Origin: an uncultured Faecalicatena sp.
Lineage (GTDB): Bacteria > Bacillota > Clostridia > Lachnospirales > Lachnospiraceae
Reading direction: 5' to 3'
NCBI GenBank assembly: GCA_902489075.1
Contig: CABTYO010000016.1
Location: forward strand, 1 to 53,796
Length of the DNA stretch: 53,796 bases
Shown here: positions 27,950 through 36,077 of the stretch, piece by piece
Layout of the letters: the number at the start of each line of letters is the position of its first letter
How positions within the stretch are numbered: the first letter of the stretch is position 1
Made by a program: the position numbers and the translations under genes
Notes under the pieces: generated by a model
What the model was told of the DNA's origin: nothing
What the model saw: only the letters and a program-made list of their open reading frames with translations
Database searches by the model: none

Positions 27950-28072
27950 AGGTTCTCTGCCCCTTCCATCACTTTATCTTTTTCATTGTTGTATTATTTA
28001 CTCTCGATTATTTATAAAAATCCAGCATGCCTCATTGGACATTAGAAGCCCAATAAGTCTACATACCAAGAC

Positions 28073-28101
28073 ATAATAGCATTTTTCTTCAAATTTCGCA
28101 A
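28073..28101 (-). promoter_or_regulatory. Sigma-A-type promoter of the polysaccharide operon
   Basis: On the minus strand TTGCGA (28096-28101) is separated by 17 bases from TATTAT (28073-28078). It lies about 125 bp upstream of the first operon gene. The leader contains a small ATTGG/CCAAT hairpin. Assigned by consensus match only. Confidence 0.55.
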
Positions 28102-28229
28102 CATCAGGGAGTTTTCTTTCAAAAAAATTAAGAAACCACATGAAGAAAACGCATGAAAAAACTAAGAAAGGACTTTCTGATATTAGAGCCGGCAAGACAG
28201 ACTCCAGAGATGATATGAAAAAGGAAATG

Positions 28230-28300
28230 AAAAAAGCACGATGCAGATCAGAAATATGCTAACTGTAAATTTTAGCAACTGATGCTTCATAGTGCTCTTT
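28230..28300 (-). terminator. Long imperfect hairpin, terminator-like
   Basis: On the minus strand AGCAC and GAAGCATCAG pair with CTGATC-TGCATC and GTGCT, with an inner TTGCTAA/TTAGCA, followed by six T residues. It lies between the Rpn-like gene and the polysaccharide operon promoter, so it may end transcription of the former. The rest of 27950-28397 holds the operon promoter and no convincing gene. Confidence 0.5.
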
Positions 28301-28397
28301 CATTATTAATAAGTAAGTCTCACTGCCCACTTATAACTCTTCTGTATTGAAGTGGGGGGGACTTTCTTGATGAGGTTAATTACAACAACTGATATCA

Positions 28398-29450
28398 TTA
28401 CTTTATTAGACTCGGATCATCTGTGGCCATAGCGTGTTCGAAATCAACTTTTTGAAGAATCACAAGTAGATCATCATTAGTCTTATCAGGATTCTCTTCT
28501 ATCGCATGATAAATATTCTGGATAATTTCTACCGATTCCTCTAAAGCCTCTGCAGTTTCATCTGGTGACCTTCCCTTATCATACTTTTTCCTGACCATTG
28601 AAATCAACCGTAATAGATTTCCTTCTTCACGGCCTTCTTCGCGTCCTTTCCTGATTCCCAGATTTGTAGCCGATTTGATTCTGCTGACCTCATCGCTGAT
28701 TGCCATCTCTCTTCGAAGATAGAGATACCGTTCCATTTCGCTCTGATTGATCTTCTCCATCTCGTCCTTTGCTGCCTCCATATAGGGGTTCCCTTTAGCT
28801 TCCATGCAAACCACCTCCCATTCTGTTGCCGCCAGCATCCTTGCCCAGTGATAAAGCTCCTGCTTCTTTTCTTCTGGGGATGCACTCTCCACTTTTTTTA
28901 ATTCTATCACGTGGAAAAGAAATTTACTACTATATACTTCATTCGTTTTCTCATCCATCAGCATAATCCGGTGATGGAATCCCGGACTGTTGAGATACGG
29001 AAAGTTTAAAATTCCAATATGAATACATGGTTCCATCTCTCCATACGTACTTCCATGAAAAAAGCCTTCCGTAAACATTCTGCAGTTGTAAAATATGCTC
29101 CGCTCAGACCAGTCCTCCTGATAACGGTTCTGCAGTTCAATATTGATCTTCCGGTCACTATTCAGATGAAGTTTGATGTCGAGTATCCCTTCTTTCTCAT
29201 CGGCATCTTCTCCCTCTTCGTACGGATCAAGTATTTCAATCTGAAGAATTTCCTCTTCCTTCAGTTCCATAAGTGCCATTAAAAATCCCTTCACTACTTT
29301 AGGATTCTTAAAAACTTTACGGAAAGCATAATCATTTGTCAGACAGATATTCAGACGTTCATTGCTGGCAGCAATGCTGTGTAGGTATTCCTCACGTGAA
29401 AGTACCTTTCTGACTGTTTTCTCCTGCAGTTCTTTTTGGATCATAAGCAT
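28398..29450 (-). CDS. Rpn family PD-(D/E)XK nuclease-like protein (PDDEXK_2 transposase family)
   Basis: A 350-aa member of the Rpn/PDDEXK_2 family, often annotated as a recombination-promoting nuclease or putative transposase. The N-terminal domain has CLTNDYAFRKVFKN followed by the nuclease core GILDIKL with the acidic residue, and INIELQNRYQ with the E-x-Q pattern. YNCRMFTEGF and IGILNFPYL complete the domain. The C-terminal part is helical, with a Lys/Glu-rich stretch LGIRKGREEGREEG typical of the family. A strong AAAGGAGG site precedes the ATG. These proteins occur in many copies in Lachnospiraceae genomes; roles in DNA breakage or phage defence are proposed. It stands alone. Confidence 0.85.
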   Translation of the reverse strand: MLMIQKELQEKTVRKVLSREEYLHSIAASNERLNICLTNDYAFRKVFKNPKVVKGFLMALMELKEEEILQIEILDPYEEGEDADEKEGILDIKLHLNSDRKINIELQNRYQEDWSERSIFYNCRMFTEGFFHGSTYGEMEPCIHIGILNFPYLNSPGFHHRIMLMDEKTNEVYSSKFLFHVIELKKVESASPEEKKQELYHWARMLAATEWEVVCMEAKGNPYMEAAKDEMEKINQSEMERYLYLRREMAISDEVSRIKSATNLGIRKGREEGREEGNLLRLISMVRKKYDKGRSPDETAEALEESVEIIQNIYHAIEENPDKTNDDLLVILQKVDFEHAMATDDPSLIK

Positions 29451-29610
29451 ATGACCTCCTTTTTCATTATTATTTTTGTGCCTGTATACCCACTCAAATA
29501 ATGAAGAAAGAATAAGTCTGCGATATAAAAAATTAATCTAATAACTACCCTCGAACAAATTTAGAATAGCATGAATAGGGGAGTATTTCAAGTGAGGCTG
29601 TACTATAAAA

Positions 29611-29837
29611 ATCGGGAATTAGTGACGCTCTTTAGCCGCAGAACGGATGAGGGGGGGATGCCAGTTGGGGCCTCAAACCGGGGCAACGTATGAATTCGTT
29701 TGGTGGAACTGAATCGACTTCTTCGGTAAGCGGGCGGACTTTGAACCAGCACCCACATCCGGCACTCCCACGGCTTCCATGGTACTTGGCGTCCCCTTCA
29801 TCCGTGCCGCGACTAAGGCGCGTTACTATCTCTCAAT
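29611..29837. repeat. MITE-like element, copy 1 (terminal inverted repeats)
   Basis: A 227-bp element with 39-base terminal inverted repeats at 29611-29649 and 29799-29837; by eye 29 of 39 positions match. Similarity continues a few bases inward through a G-rich run and a GCCA. The left repeat matches that of the second element (33904) at 34 of 39 positions. A 40-base core at 29672-29711 is also shared, in the other orientation. The right end covers the stop codon and last codons of secDF. It has no transposase gene. It fills most of the gap 29451-29825, which has no other feature I can support. Confidence 0.75.
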
Positions 29838-31988
29838 TTTCTTACGCTCTTTCCAACTCACCCACACTGCGCTTGCGATACAGATAGAGGAATAGCACCC
29901 GCTGATCATCCCCACCAGCATAGGCAGTGCAAATATTTTGATCGACTCTATATTATAAATCACCGCAAACAGCAGTACCACTGCCACACAGAGTACCGTA
30001 GTAAAAGCTGTGTTTATGGACCTGCCCAGTGTTTCTGTGATACTTCTGTTTACAAGAGGAACGATCCCCTCTTTTGAATGGGCATTCATATGTTCCCGGA
30101 TCCGGTCGTAAAGGACGATCGTATCGTTTATAGAGTAACCGATGATGGTCAGTGTGACAGACACAAAGGCATCGTTCAGCGGAATTTTGCATACCCCGAA
30201 CACAAGAAATACAATAAACACATCATGAATAAGTGCGATGACACCGGATACTCCCGCAGACAATCCTGACAGTGCGGCAAACCGGAATCTGATATAGACT
30301 ACAATGAACAGGGCCGCCAGCACGATCGCGAGGATCGAATTTTTCAATGCCCGTGCGCCAATGTAAGGTTCCACGGCATAGGTTTCCGATGACTGATAGT
30401 TTTCTTCCGGGGCAGAATTCTTAATATTCTCAAGAACCTTCCCCTGTTCCTCAGGTGTAATTCCCTGGCTGCCGCCGAGATTAAGCACCAGCTTTTTCTG
30501 GCCGGACACGAAATCTTCCGCCGCCTGCGCACTTACGGGACGTCCAAGCAGTTGTTCCACTGCGGCTGCGGTCTTCTCTGTGTCCGGAGTACCTTCACAG
30601 GTATATTTGAGGATAACCCCTCCGGTAAACTGTGTATCCAGCGTCACGCCGCGGACAGTACTGATAATCGTTCCTGTAATCAGAACCACAGCTGTGAAGA
30701 TAAAAATTGCTTTCCTTTTTCCAAGAAAATCGAACGTCTTCTTTACCTTTTTCACGTAAAAAAGCTTTGGATTCTGGAACTTTGGATACAAAATGACAGA
30801 ACTCAGCATGATCCTTGACAGCCAGACTCCTGCCAGAAGGTTAATCAGCACCCCTGTCAGCAAAGTGTAGCCGAAACTCAGCATCGTCCCGGAGCCGAAG
30901 ATCATCAGGATCACGGCAACGGCTGCCGTTGTTACGTTTCCATCAAGCACGGATGAAAATGCGTTTTTATAACCGCGCCTGACCGCGGATCTCAGGCTGG
31001 TTCCATGCTGCAGTTCTTCTCCGATCCGTTCACTGATGATAACGTTGGCATCTACAGCCATGCCCAGTGACAGGATCAGCCCTGCGATTCCGGGCAGAGT
31101 CAGGGTGTACTGCGGAACAGACAGCGCCAGCACCTGCAGACTCATCTGAAAGACAAGTGCCAGACACGCAATAAACCCAGGCAGTCGGTAATAAAAAATC
31201 ATAAACAGGCATACCAGGGTAAATGCCGTCGCCGCAGCCATGACCATAGCCTTTAGCGCCCCGCTTCCCAATGTCGGACTGATGGTATTGTAGTTTGTTG
31301 TTTTCAAAGAAAATGGCAGCGCTCCGGCATTGATTTTGTCAGACAGGGCCTTTGCATCCTCCTGTGATTTCATCCCGTTAATCACAGCCTCTCCGCCCTG
31401 GATCGGACCCTGCACTACCGGGTTGGAGATCATTTCCTGGTCCATATAGATTCCCATCGGTTTCCCGGTGAGCTGTTTTGTCGCATTATAAAAATCCTCT
31501 GCCCCGGTCTTGTCAAACTGGAGAGAGACTTCATAGGCATTGGTCTGCTTATTTCTCACGACCTCACTGTCTTTTACATGTTTCCCTTCCACCAGCACAT
31601 TCCCCCTGGAATCCTGGAAAGTCAGCTTAGCCGTCTCTCCCAGCTCCGCGATTGCAGTTTCCGGATTAAACTCCTTTTCATCCGACTTCCATGGAAAACG
31701 TACAATAATATCCCCATGGTCCTTATCCACAGTCACTTCCCGGTCCAGGATATTTTCCGCATCCAGCCGGTTCTCAATGACCATTCTGGCCGATTCCATA
31801 TCCTGGGCGGATGGAATCCCTTTCACGCCGTCCGGCTCGAACACCGCTTCCACACCGCCGCGGATATCAATCCCAAACCGCATATCCATAGCTCCTTTTA
31901 TTTCGCTGCCCAGCCCAAAAATGGCAGTATAAAGAAACCCTGCAATAACACAAAGTACGATCCATATATTTCTCTTATTCACTTTCAA
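29826..31988 (-). CDS. secDF: Fused SecD-SecF protein translocase component
   Basis: A 720-aa fusion of SecD and SecF, which use the proton gradient to help pull exported proteins through SecYEG. The SecD half starts with a membrane helix, then DMRFGIDIRGGVEAVFEP, the periplasmic P1 region, and helices with LPGIAGLILSLGMAVDANV. The SecF half (from about residue 425) has TQFTGGVILKYTC, YIRFRFAALSGLSAGV and TIIGYSINDTIVLYDRIRE. Length and order match Firmicute SecDF fusions. The stop codon lies inside the right terminal repeat of the MITE-like element, so the last few codons may come from that element. A small membrane protein gene precedes it by 21 bp. Confidence 0.96.
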   Translation of the reverse strand: MKVNKRNIWIVLCVIAGFLYTAIFGLGSEIKGAMDMRFGIDIRGGVEAVFEPDGVKGIPSAQDMESARMVIENRLDAENILDREVTVDKDHGDIIVRFPWKSDEKEFNPETAIAELGETAKLTFQDSRGNVLVEGKHVKDSEVVRNKQTNAYEVSLQFDKTGAEDFYNATKQLTGKPMGIYMDQEMISNPVVQGPIQGGEAVINGMKSQEDAKALSDKINAGALPFSLKTTNYNTISPTLGSGALKAMVMAAATAFTLVCLFMIFYYRLPGFIACLALVFQMSLQVLALSVPQYTLTLPGIAGLILSLGMAVDANVIISERIGEELQHGTSLRSAVRRGYKNAFSSVLDGNVTTAAVAVILMIFGSGTMLSFGYTLLTGVLINLLAGVWLSRIMLSSVILYPKFQNPKLFYVKKVKKTFDFLGKRKAIFIFTAVVLITGTIISTVRGVTLDTQFTGGVILKYTCEGTPDTEKTAAAVEQLLGRPVSAQAAEDFVSGQKKLVLNLGGSQGITPEEQGKVLENIKNSAPEENYQSSETYAVEPYIGARALKNSILAIVLAALFIVVYIRFRFAALSGLSAGVSGVIALIHDVFIVFLVFGVCKIPLNDAFVSVTLTIIGYSINDTIVLYDRIREHMNAHSKEGIVPLVNRSITETLGRSINTAFTTVLCVAVVLLFAVIYNIESIKIFALPMLVGMISGCYSSICIASAVWVSWKERKKIER

Positions 31989-32009
31989 AATGAGTCCTCC
32001 TCTTCTATA

Positions 32010-32459
32010 TTAATAGTTCAGAATGAGAGAACCCCCTTTGCTTTTTCCATCCCATAATTGGAGAATCTGAAGCTGATGCATGGAAAAATCCTGAAATTCC
32101 ATGCAGATAGACCTGACAGCAGCCCACGGTCTGCCATCCAGAAGAAAACGAAAATGAACCAGTACCAGAAAAATACCCAGAAGAAACAGAACCGACTCCG
32201 CGGACTCCTCCTGAGCGCTGCCTGTTTTGATAAAAGTAAGACTGCCTGGCTCAGAAGACAAAGCACCATCCGGCAGAACCATATTATAATGGTCTCCAGT
32301 AACGATATCCTGGCTTTTCTGTGAATCACCTGCCGTCTGAACATTTTTCTCTGTATTCTGAATCTGGGACTGCACCATGCTGCCGCTTTGAGAACCAAGG
32401 AGCACCATGCAGATCAGAAAGATGCCCGCCATAGTTCTTAACATCCAATGCTTCATCAT
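32010..32459 (-). CDS. Small membrane protein of unknown function upstream of secDF
   Basis: 149 aa, not recognised. It has an N-terminal hydrophobic segment (about residues 8-24) that could be a signal peptide or anchor, then a polar extracytoplasmic-looking stretch of about 60 residues. A second hydrophobic segment (VLFLLGIFLVLVHFRFLL) and a short polar tail follow. AGGAGGGG lies just before two adjacent ATGs (32459 and 32456); either could start it. It ends 21 bp before secDF on the same strand, so the two are probably co-transcribed, and a role beside the translocase is possible but unproven. Confidence 0.6.
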   Translation of the reverse strand: MMKHWMLRTMAGIFLICMVLLGSQSGSMVQSQIQNTEKNVQTAGDSQKSQDIVTGDHYNMVLPDGALSSEPGSLTFIKTGSAQEESAESVLFLLGIFLVLVHFRFLLDGRPWAAVRSICMEFQDFSMHQLQILQLWDGKSKGGSLILNY

Positions 32460-32605
32460 GTGCCCCTCCTTCCTGTTCTTTGTTTTGCCTTCTTTGTTTT
32501 ACCTTTTTCTTACTGCTCCTATTCTATAGTCACTCTTTATCATATTGCGGTATTCCTGAGATATATTCCACTATTACGATATCTTATATTTCCAGTTGCT
32601 TTTCA

Positions 32606-33721
32606 TTATCTCAACTCCAACCCCATTTCATCCTTTGCTTCTATTGCCTTCCTGCCGGAAAGACTTCGTACGACAACTTCCTGTTCTTTTCTGTATAAGG
32701 TATAAACCTTCATCTCATCCTGCAGCTCCGGACAACATTTGAGTACCTTGTCCAATGCCTCCAGACTGTGTGTTGTTAAAAACAGCTGCACATTCAGCTT
32801 GTAACATGTTCGCAATATCCATGCAAACATTCTTGACATCGCTGTCGTATGAATTGCAGTCTCAAACTCGTCCAACAGTAATATGCCGTCTTTTGACGCC
32901 ACGGCGGCACTCATCAAAAGAATTGCTTTCTTCATACCGTCCCCATATACATTCAACGGCAGGGCACGCTTCTGTCCCTTTGCTAAAATCTTATATATAC
33001 CGCCATACCTACTTTCCTGTCTGACATAATTAATACTAATAATATCGGGATCAAATTCCTGTAATACTTCCAGCATTTCCTGATATAATTCCGGATCATC
33101 CAGCACTTTGCTTAAAAATATATTTCCATCCGCATGCTGAGTCGGAGAAATATATCTTACCTTCGCCAGACTTGTCATATCTCTATTCTTATCAAGAAAG
33201 AAACGGAATTGAAAATCATAAAGCACTGCACTGTGTATCAAGTTTTCATCCATGAGAAAGCTGATTTCTGCCTTTGTAACATCATATAATTCTTCCTCTG
33301 ACTCCTTACTCCCCTCTTCCACTATAGAGACAGGGGCATTTTTGAGTATGTCTATCTCATGTTTTGTCAGCTGCTCTTCCTTTTCATCAAATTTGATCTT
33401 CCAATTATGGCAGCTGCCATGTTCCATTTCTACATCATATTCGATCATCTTATCATAATCATTGATGTTAAACAAATCAGAAAAGCCTTCATACAGCGTA
33501 ATACCACCCACCATTATAGGTACCCTTGCCTGCCTTCTGAGCAGTCCTCTCCATGTCTCCAGATTATCAGGTCCCTCCAGACTCTCGATCACCTCCAGGA
33601 CACTGGTCTTTCCACAGTTATTATCTCCGGTCAGAATATTAACAGGACCCAAATCTCTTAACTCCAGATTCCTGATTCCTCTGAATGTAGAAATCCTCAA
33701 ATTTCTAATATGTCCATCCAT
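32606..33721 (-). CDS. AAA ATPase of the RecF/OLD-like type
   Basis: A 371-aa ATPase with an N-terminal RISTFRGIRNLELRDLG strand pattern and Walker A in LTGDNNCGKTSVLEVI. The signature-like region is YGDGMKKAILLMSAA, Walker B is ILLLDEFETAIH, and the H-loop is LFLTTHSLEAL. The layout is the AAA_15/AAA_21 group. No TOPRIM domain follows, so it is not a full OLD nuclease. Many relatives belong to toxin-antitoxin or phage-defence pairs, but no partner gene is adjacent here; the nearest neighbours are a MITE-like element upstream and secDF's small partner downstream. Function unknown. GGGGATT precedes the ATG. Confidence 0.85.
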   Translation of the reverse strand: MDGHIRNLRISTFRGIRNLELRDLGPVNILTGDNNCGKTSVLEVIESLEGPDNLETWRGLLRRQARVPIMVGGITLYEGFSDLFNINDYDKMIEYDVEMEHGSCHNWKIKFDEKEEQLTKHEIDILKNAPVSIVEEGSKESEEELYDVTKAEISFLMDENLIHSAVLYDFQFRFFLDKNRDMTSLAKVRYISPTQHADGNIFLSKVLDDPELYQEMLEVLQEFDPDIISINYVRQESRYGGIYKILAKGQKRALPLNVYGDGMKKAILLMSAAVASKDGILLLDEFETAIHTTAMSRMFAWILRTCYKLNVQLFLTTHSLEALDKVLKCCPELQDEMKVYTLYRKEQEVVVRSLSGRKAIEAKDEMGLELR

Positions 33722-33903
33722 TCATAAATCCCCTTCACTTTTCACATAACAAATATATTTATCGACGGTATCCTTCGCCCATTCCAGATTATCCTATCGT
33801 ACTTACACTACACTATAACACAGTTTCCAGTACTCTAGGTACATTATAGCGATAATTTCCATTCCACACAACTATTAATTTCCGCTTTCCATTCCAGAGT
33901 CAA

Positions 33904-34143
33904 ATCAAGAATTAGTGACGCGCTTTAGTCGCGGAACGGATGGAGGCGCCCTACCATTTAACTGCTCACTCCAGCGCAGTTCCACTAAACGATTCAATAC
34001 GCTGCTCCCGTTTGAGTCTTCTCTTAGTTACGTACTTTTCCCTCTGACTGGATGAGCCACCCAGGCACTCCCCCGGTTTCTATCATATCTGGCGTCCCCC
34101 CTCTCATCCGCTCCATAACTAAAGCGCGTCACTATTTCCCGAT
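33904..34143. repeat. MITE-like element, copy 2 (terminal inverted repeats)
   Basis: A 240-bp element with 39-base terminal inverted repeats at 33904-33942 and 34105-34143, 32 of 39 positions matching. It shares the terminal repeats, a right-hand block (GGCACTCCC ... GGCGTCCCC) and a 40-base core with copy 1 at 29611. The core at 33977-34016 is inverted compared with copy 1. No coding capacity. It lies between the ATPase gene and the promoter of the kinase-like gene; 33722-33903 shows nothing else. Confidence 0.78.
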
Positions 34144-34183
34144 TATTTTAAAAGATTTCATACACTTTTCTCCCCATCAGTGC

Positions 34184-34189
34184 TATAAT
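34184..34189 (+). promoter_or_regulatory. -10 element of the kinase-like gene
   Basis: A perfect TATAAT on the plus strand, 55 bases upstream of the ATG at 34245. No good -35 box is seen at the right spacing. It starts 40 bp right of the MITE-like element, so the element may supply upstream sequence to this promoter. Confidence 0.45.
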
Positions 34190-34244
34190 TAAACACACAT
34201 ATTTATAACTTATAACTTAAGGCACACACGAAGGAGGAATTCAT

Positions 34245-34730
34245 ATGAAATTAGTAATTACAATGAGCCGCCGTTTTGGTACCGGCGCAAGCGTGATTGC
34301 AAAGGAACTTTCCGAAAGGCTTGATATTCCTGTATACGATAAGGCATATATCGAACAGCAGATAGACGACCACATGTATGACACCGAGGCAGAAGCCATT
34401 CGTGAGCTTGCCAGTCAGCCATGTATCATCCTTGGACGCTGTGCATCTGATATTTTGAAGGATAGGCTGAATGTCCTGAATATCTTCGTCTGTGCAGATA
34501 AGGAAGACCGGATACATAGAATCATGGGACTGGAGAATCTTTCCTATGAGGAAGCCAAAGATAAGGTAGAGCGTACGGATAAGGAACGTTCCGCATATTA
34601 TTATGAACACACCGGGAAGACCTGGGGAGATGTGAACGACTATCACATGATCCTGGACACCTCTGAACTGGGTGTGGAGAATTGTGCGAATATCCTGATG
34701 CAGTACTTTGAAAAGCTGGAATACATTTAA
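34245..34730 (+). CDS. Short cytidylate-kinase-like protein
   Basis: 161 aa with a P-loop-like start, TMSRRFGTGASVIAKEL, followed by LDIPVYDKAYIEQQ, IILGRCASDIL and VCADKEDRIHRIM, the order of the cytidylate kinase-like family. The family usually runs to about 200 aa, so this one is shortened, mainly between the P-loop and the second motif. Whether it phosphorylates a nucleotide is uncertain. It is one of few plus-strand genes, with its own -10 box, a strong AAGGAGG 7 nt before the ATG, and a terminator after it. It is a monocistronic unit. Confidence 0.8.
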   Translation: MKLVITMSRRFGTGASVIAKELSERLDIPVYDKAYIEQQIDDHMYDTEAEAIRELASQPCIILGRCASDILKDRLNVLNIFVCADKEDRIHRIMGLENLSYEEAKDKVERTDKERSAYYYEHTGKTWGDVNDYHMILDTSELGVENCANILMQYFEKLEYI

Positions 34731-34736
34731 AATGAA

Positions 34737-34800
34737 AGCAGAGCCCCTGGCACACCGCTGATTTTATCGGCGATAATCCCTGCCAGGGGTTCTGTTTTTT
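34737..34800. terminator. Strong terminator between convergent genes
   Basis: AGAGCCCCTGGCA pairs with TGCCAGGGGTTCT and is followed on the plus strand by TGTTTTTT. The long stem is interrupted by a loop with its own small pairing (CCGCTGAT/ATCGGCG). It ends the kinase-like gene. It lies just after the end of the symporter gene on the other strand and may serve both. Confidence 0.85.
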
Positions 34801-34805
34801 CAGTT

Positions 34806-36077
34806 CTATTCCATCCGGTTGAATACTTCACGGTTGAGCGATTTGTTCTGATGTGCCACGATGGTCGTGCACACCGCATCCCCGGTAATATTGACCGCCG
34901 TCCTTGTCATATCCAGGATCCGGTCGATTCCCATGATCAGGGCAATTCCTTCTACCGGCAGTCCGACGGAATTAAATACCATGGACAGAGTAATCAGCCC
35001 CACACTCGGCACACCCGCGGTTCCTATGGAAGCCAGGGTTGCTGTTGCGATGACCGTGATATAATCCGCCGGAGTCAGGCTGATTCCGAATGCCTGGCTG
35101 ACGAATACCACCGCAACGCCCTGCATAATGGAAGTTCCGTCCATATTCACAGTCGCCCCGAGGGGAACCGTAAATGAGGAGATCTTCCTGGAAACACCCA
35201 TTTTCTTATCCAGTGTCTCGATAGAAAGTGGAATCGTTGCATTCGAGGTTGCCGTGGAAAATGCAAATCCCATGACAGGAAGGAATTTTTTAATGAATTT
35301 AATTGGATTCAATCCTGTGAACAGTTTCAGGAGAATCTGGTATACTCCAAATCCCTGCAGGAATAATGCCAGGAACACTGCCGCCATGTATTTGAGCATG
35401 GGCAGAAACGCGTCGAATCCGATCCCTGCAAATGTTTTTGCAATGAGGCAGAATACGCCAAACGGGGCCGCTTTCATGACCGCCATCGTCATATCCATCA
35501 TCAGGTCATTGAATTCCGAGAAAAACTGGGAGACCGCTGCCGCCCTCTCACCTCTTTTCGCCAGTAAGATTCCGATAAAAATGGCGAAGAAGATAATCTG
35601 CAGCATATTGCCTTCTGCCAGCCCCTGTACTGGATTTTTCGGAATAATATCCAGAAGCGTATCCGCAAAGCTGGCTGCCTCGGCCGCTGTTGTCTCGGCT
35701 GTCTCGATACTGCTGATATCCAGCCCCACACCCGGATTGATCAGATTTCCTACTCCCAGTGCCAGTGTAATCGCCGCAGCAGTGGTGAACAGGTAGAAAC
35801 CGATTGTTTTCACCCCGACCTTTCCCAGTGTTTTCGTATCACCGATCGCCATACTTCCGCAGATCAGCGAGCAGAATACAAGCGGCACGACGAGCATCTG
35901 CATTGCCCGCAGAAAGCCATTGCCGACTACGTAAAAGATTCCATTTATAATCACAGTATCCCGCACATATCCCTGTGGCACCCAGTAGTGCAGGATCACC
36001 CCCGCAAGTGCTCCGAGTATCAGACTGATAAAGATCAATGTGGTAAGTCCTGGTTTTGTCCTCTTCTTTTCTTTCAT
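34806..36077 (-). CDS. Dicarboxylate/amino acid:cation symporter (DAACS/GltP family)
   Basis: A 423-aa transporter of the glutamate/aspartate/dicarboxylate family, coupled to Na+ or H+. Visible features are repeated membrane helices, the first re-entrant hairpin region with FAFSTATSNATIPLSIE, the signature NMDGTSIMQGVAVVFVSQA in helix 7, and GTAGVPSVGLI plus MGIDRILDMTRTAVNITGD in helix 8, where the aspartate and arginine bind substrate. Its ATG follows directly on the stop codon of the upstream reductase (TAG-ATG), so the two genes share a transcript. The exact substrate cannot be told. Confidence 0.93.
   Translation of the reverse strand: MKEKKRTKPGLTTLIFISLILGALAGVILHYWVPQGYVRDTVIINGIFYVVGNGFLRAMQMLVVPLVFCSLICGSMAIGDTKTLGKVGVKTIGFYLFTTAAAITLALGVGNLINPGVGLDISSIETAETTAAEAASFADTLLDIIPKNPVQGLAEGNMLQIIFFAIFIGILLAKRGERAAAVSQFFSEFNDLMMDMTMAVMKAAPFGVFCLIAKTFAGIGFDAFLPMLKYMAAVFLALFLQGFGVYQILLKLFTGLNPIKFIKKFLPVMGFAFSTATSNATIPLSIETLDKKMGVSRKISSFTVPLGATVNMDGTSIMQGVAVVFVSQAFGISLTPADYITVIATATLASIGTAGVPSVGLITLSMVFNSVGLPVEGIALIMGIDRILDMTRTAVNITGDAVCTTIVAHQNKSLNREVFNRME

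Noticed and set aside
27441..28076. A 211-codon frame on the plus strand rich in Leu, Phe and Pro
   Set aside because: It is the complement of the repetitive N-terminal coding region of the LCP gene; the repeats keep the other frames open.
27998..28195. A 65-codon minus-strand frame with a hydrophobic stretch
   Set aside because: It covers the proposed operon promoter and leader and lacks a good ribosome binding site.
35128..35796. A 222-codon frame on the plus strand
   Set aside because: Antisense to the dicarboxylate symporter gene, with no ribosome binding site or recognisable motif.
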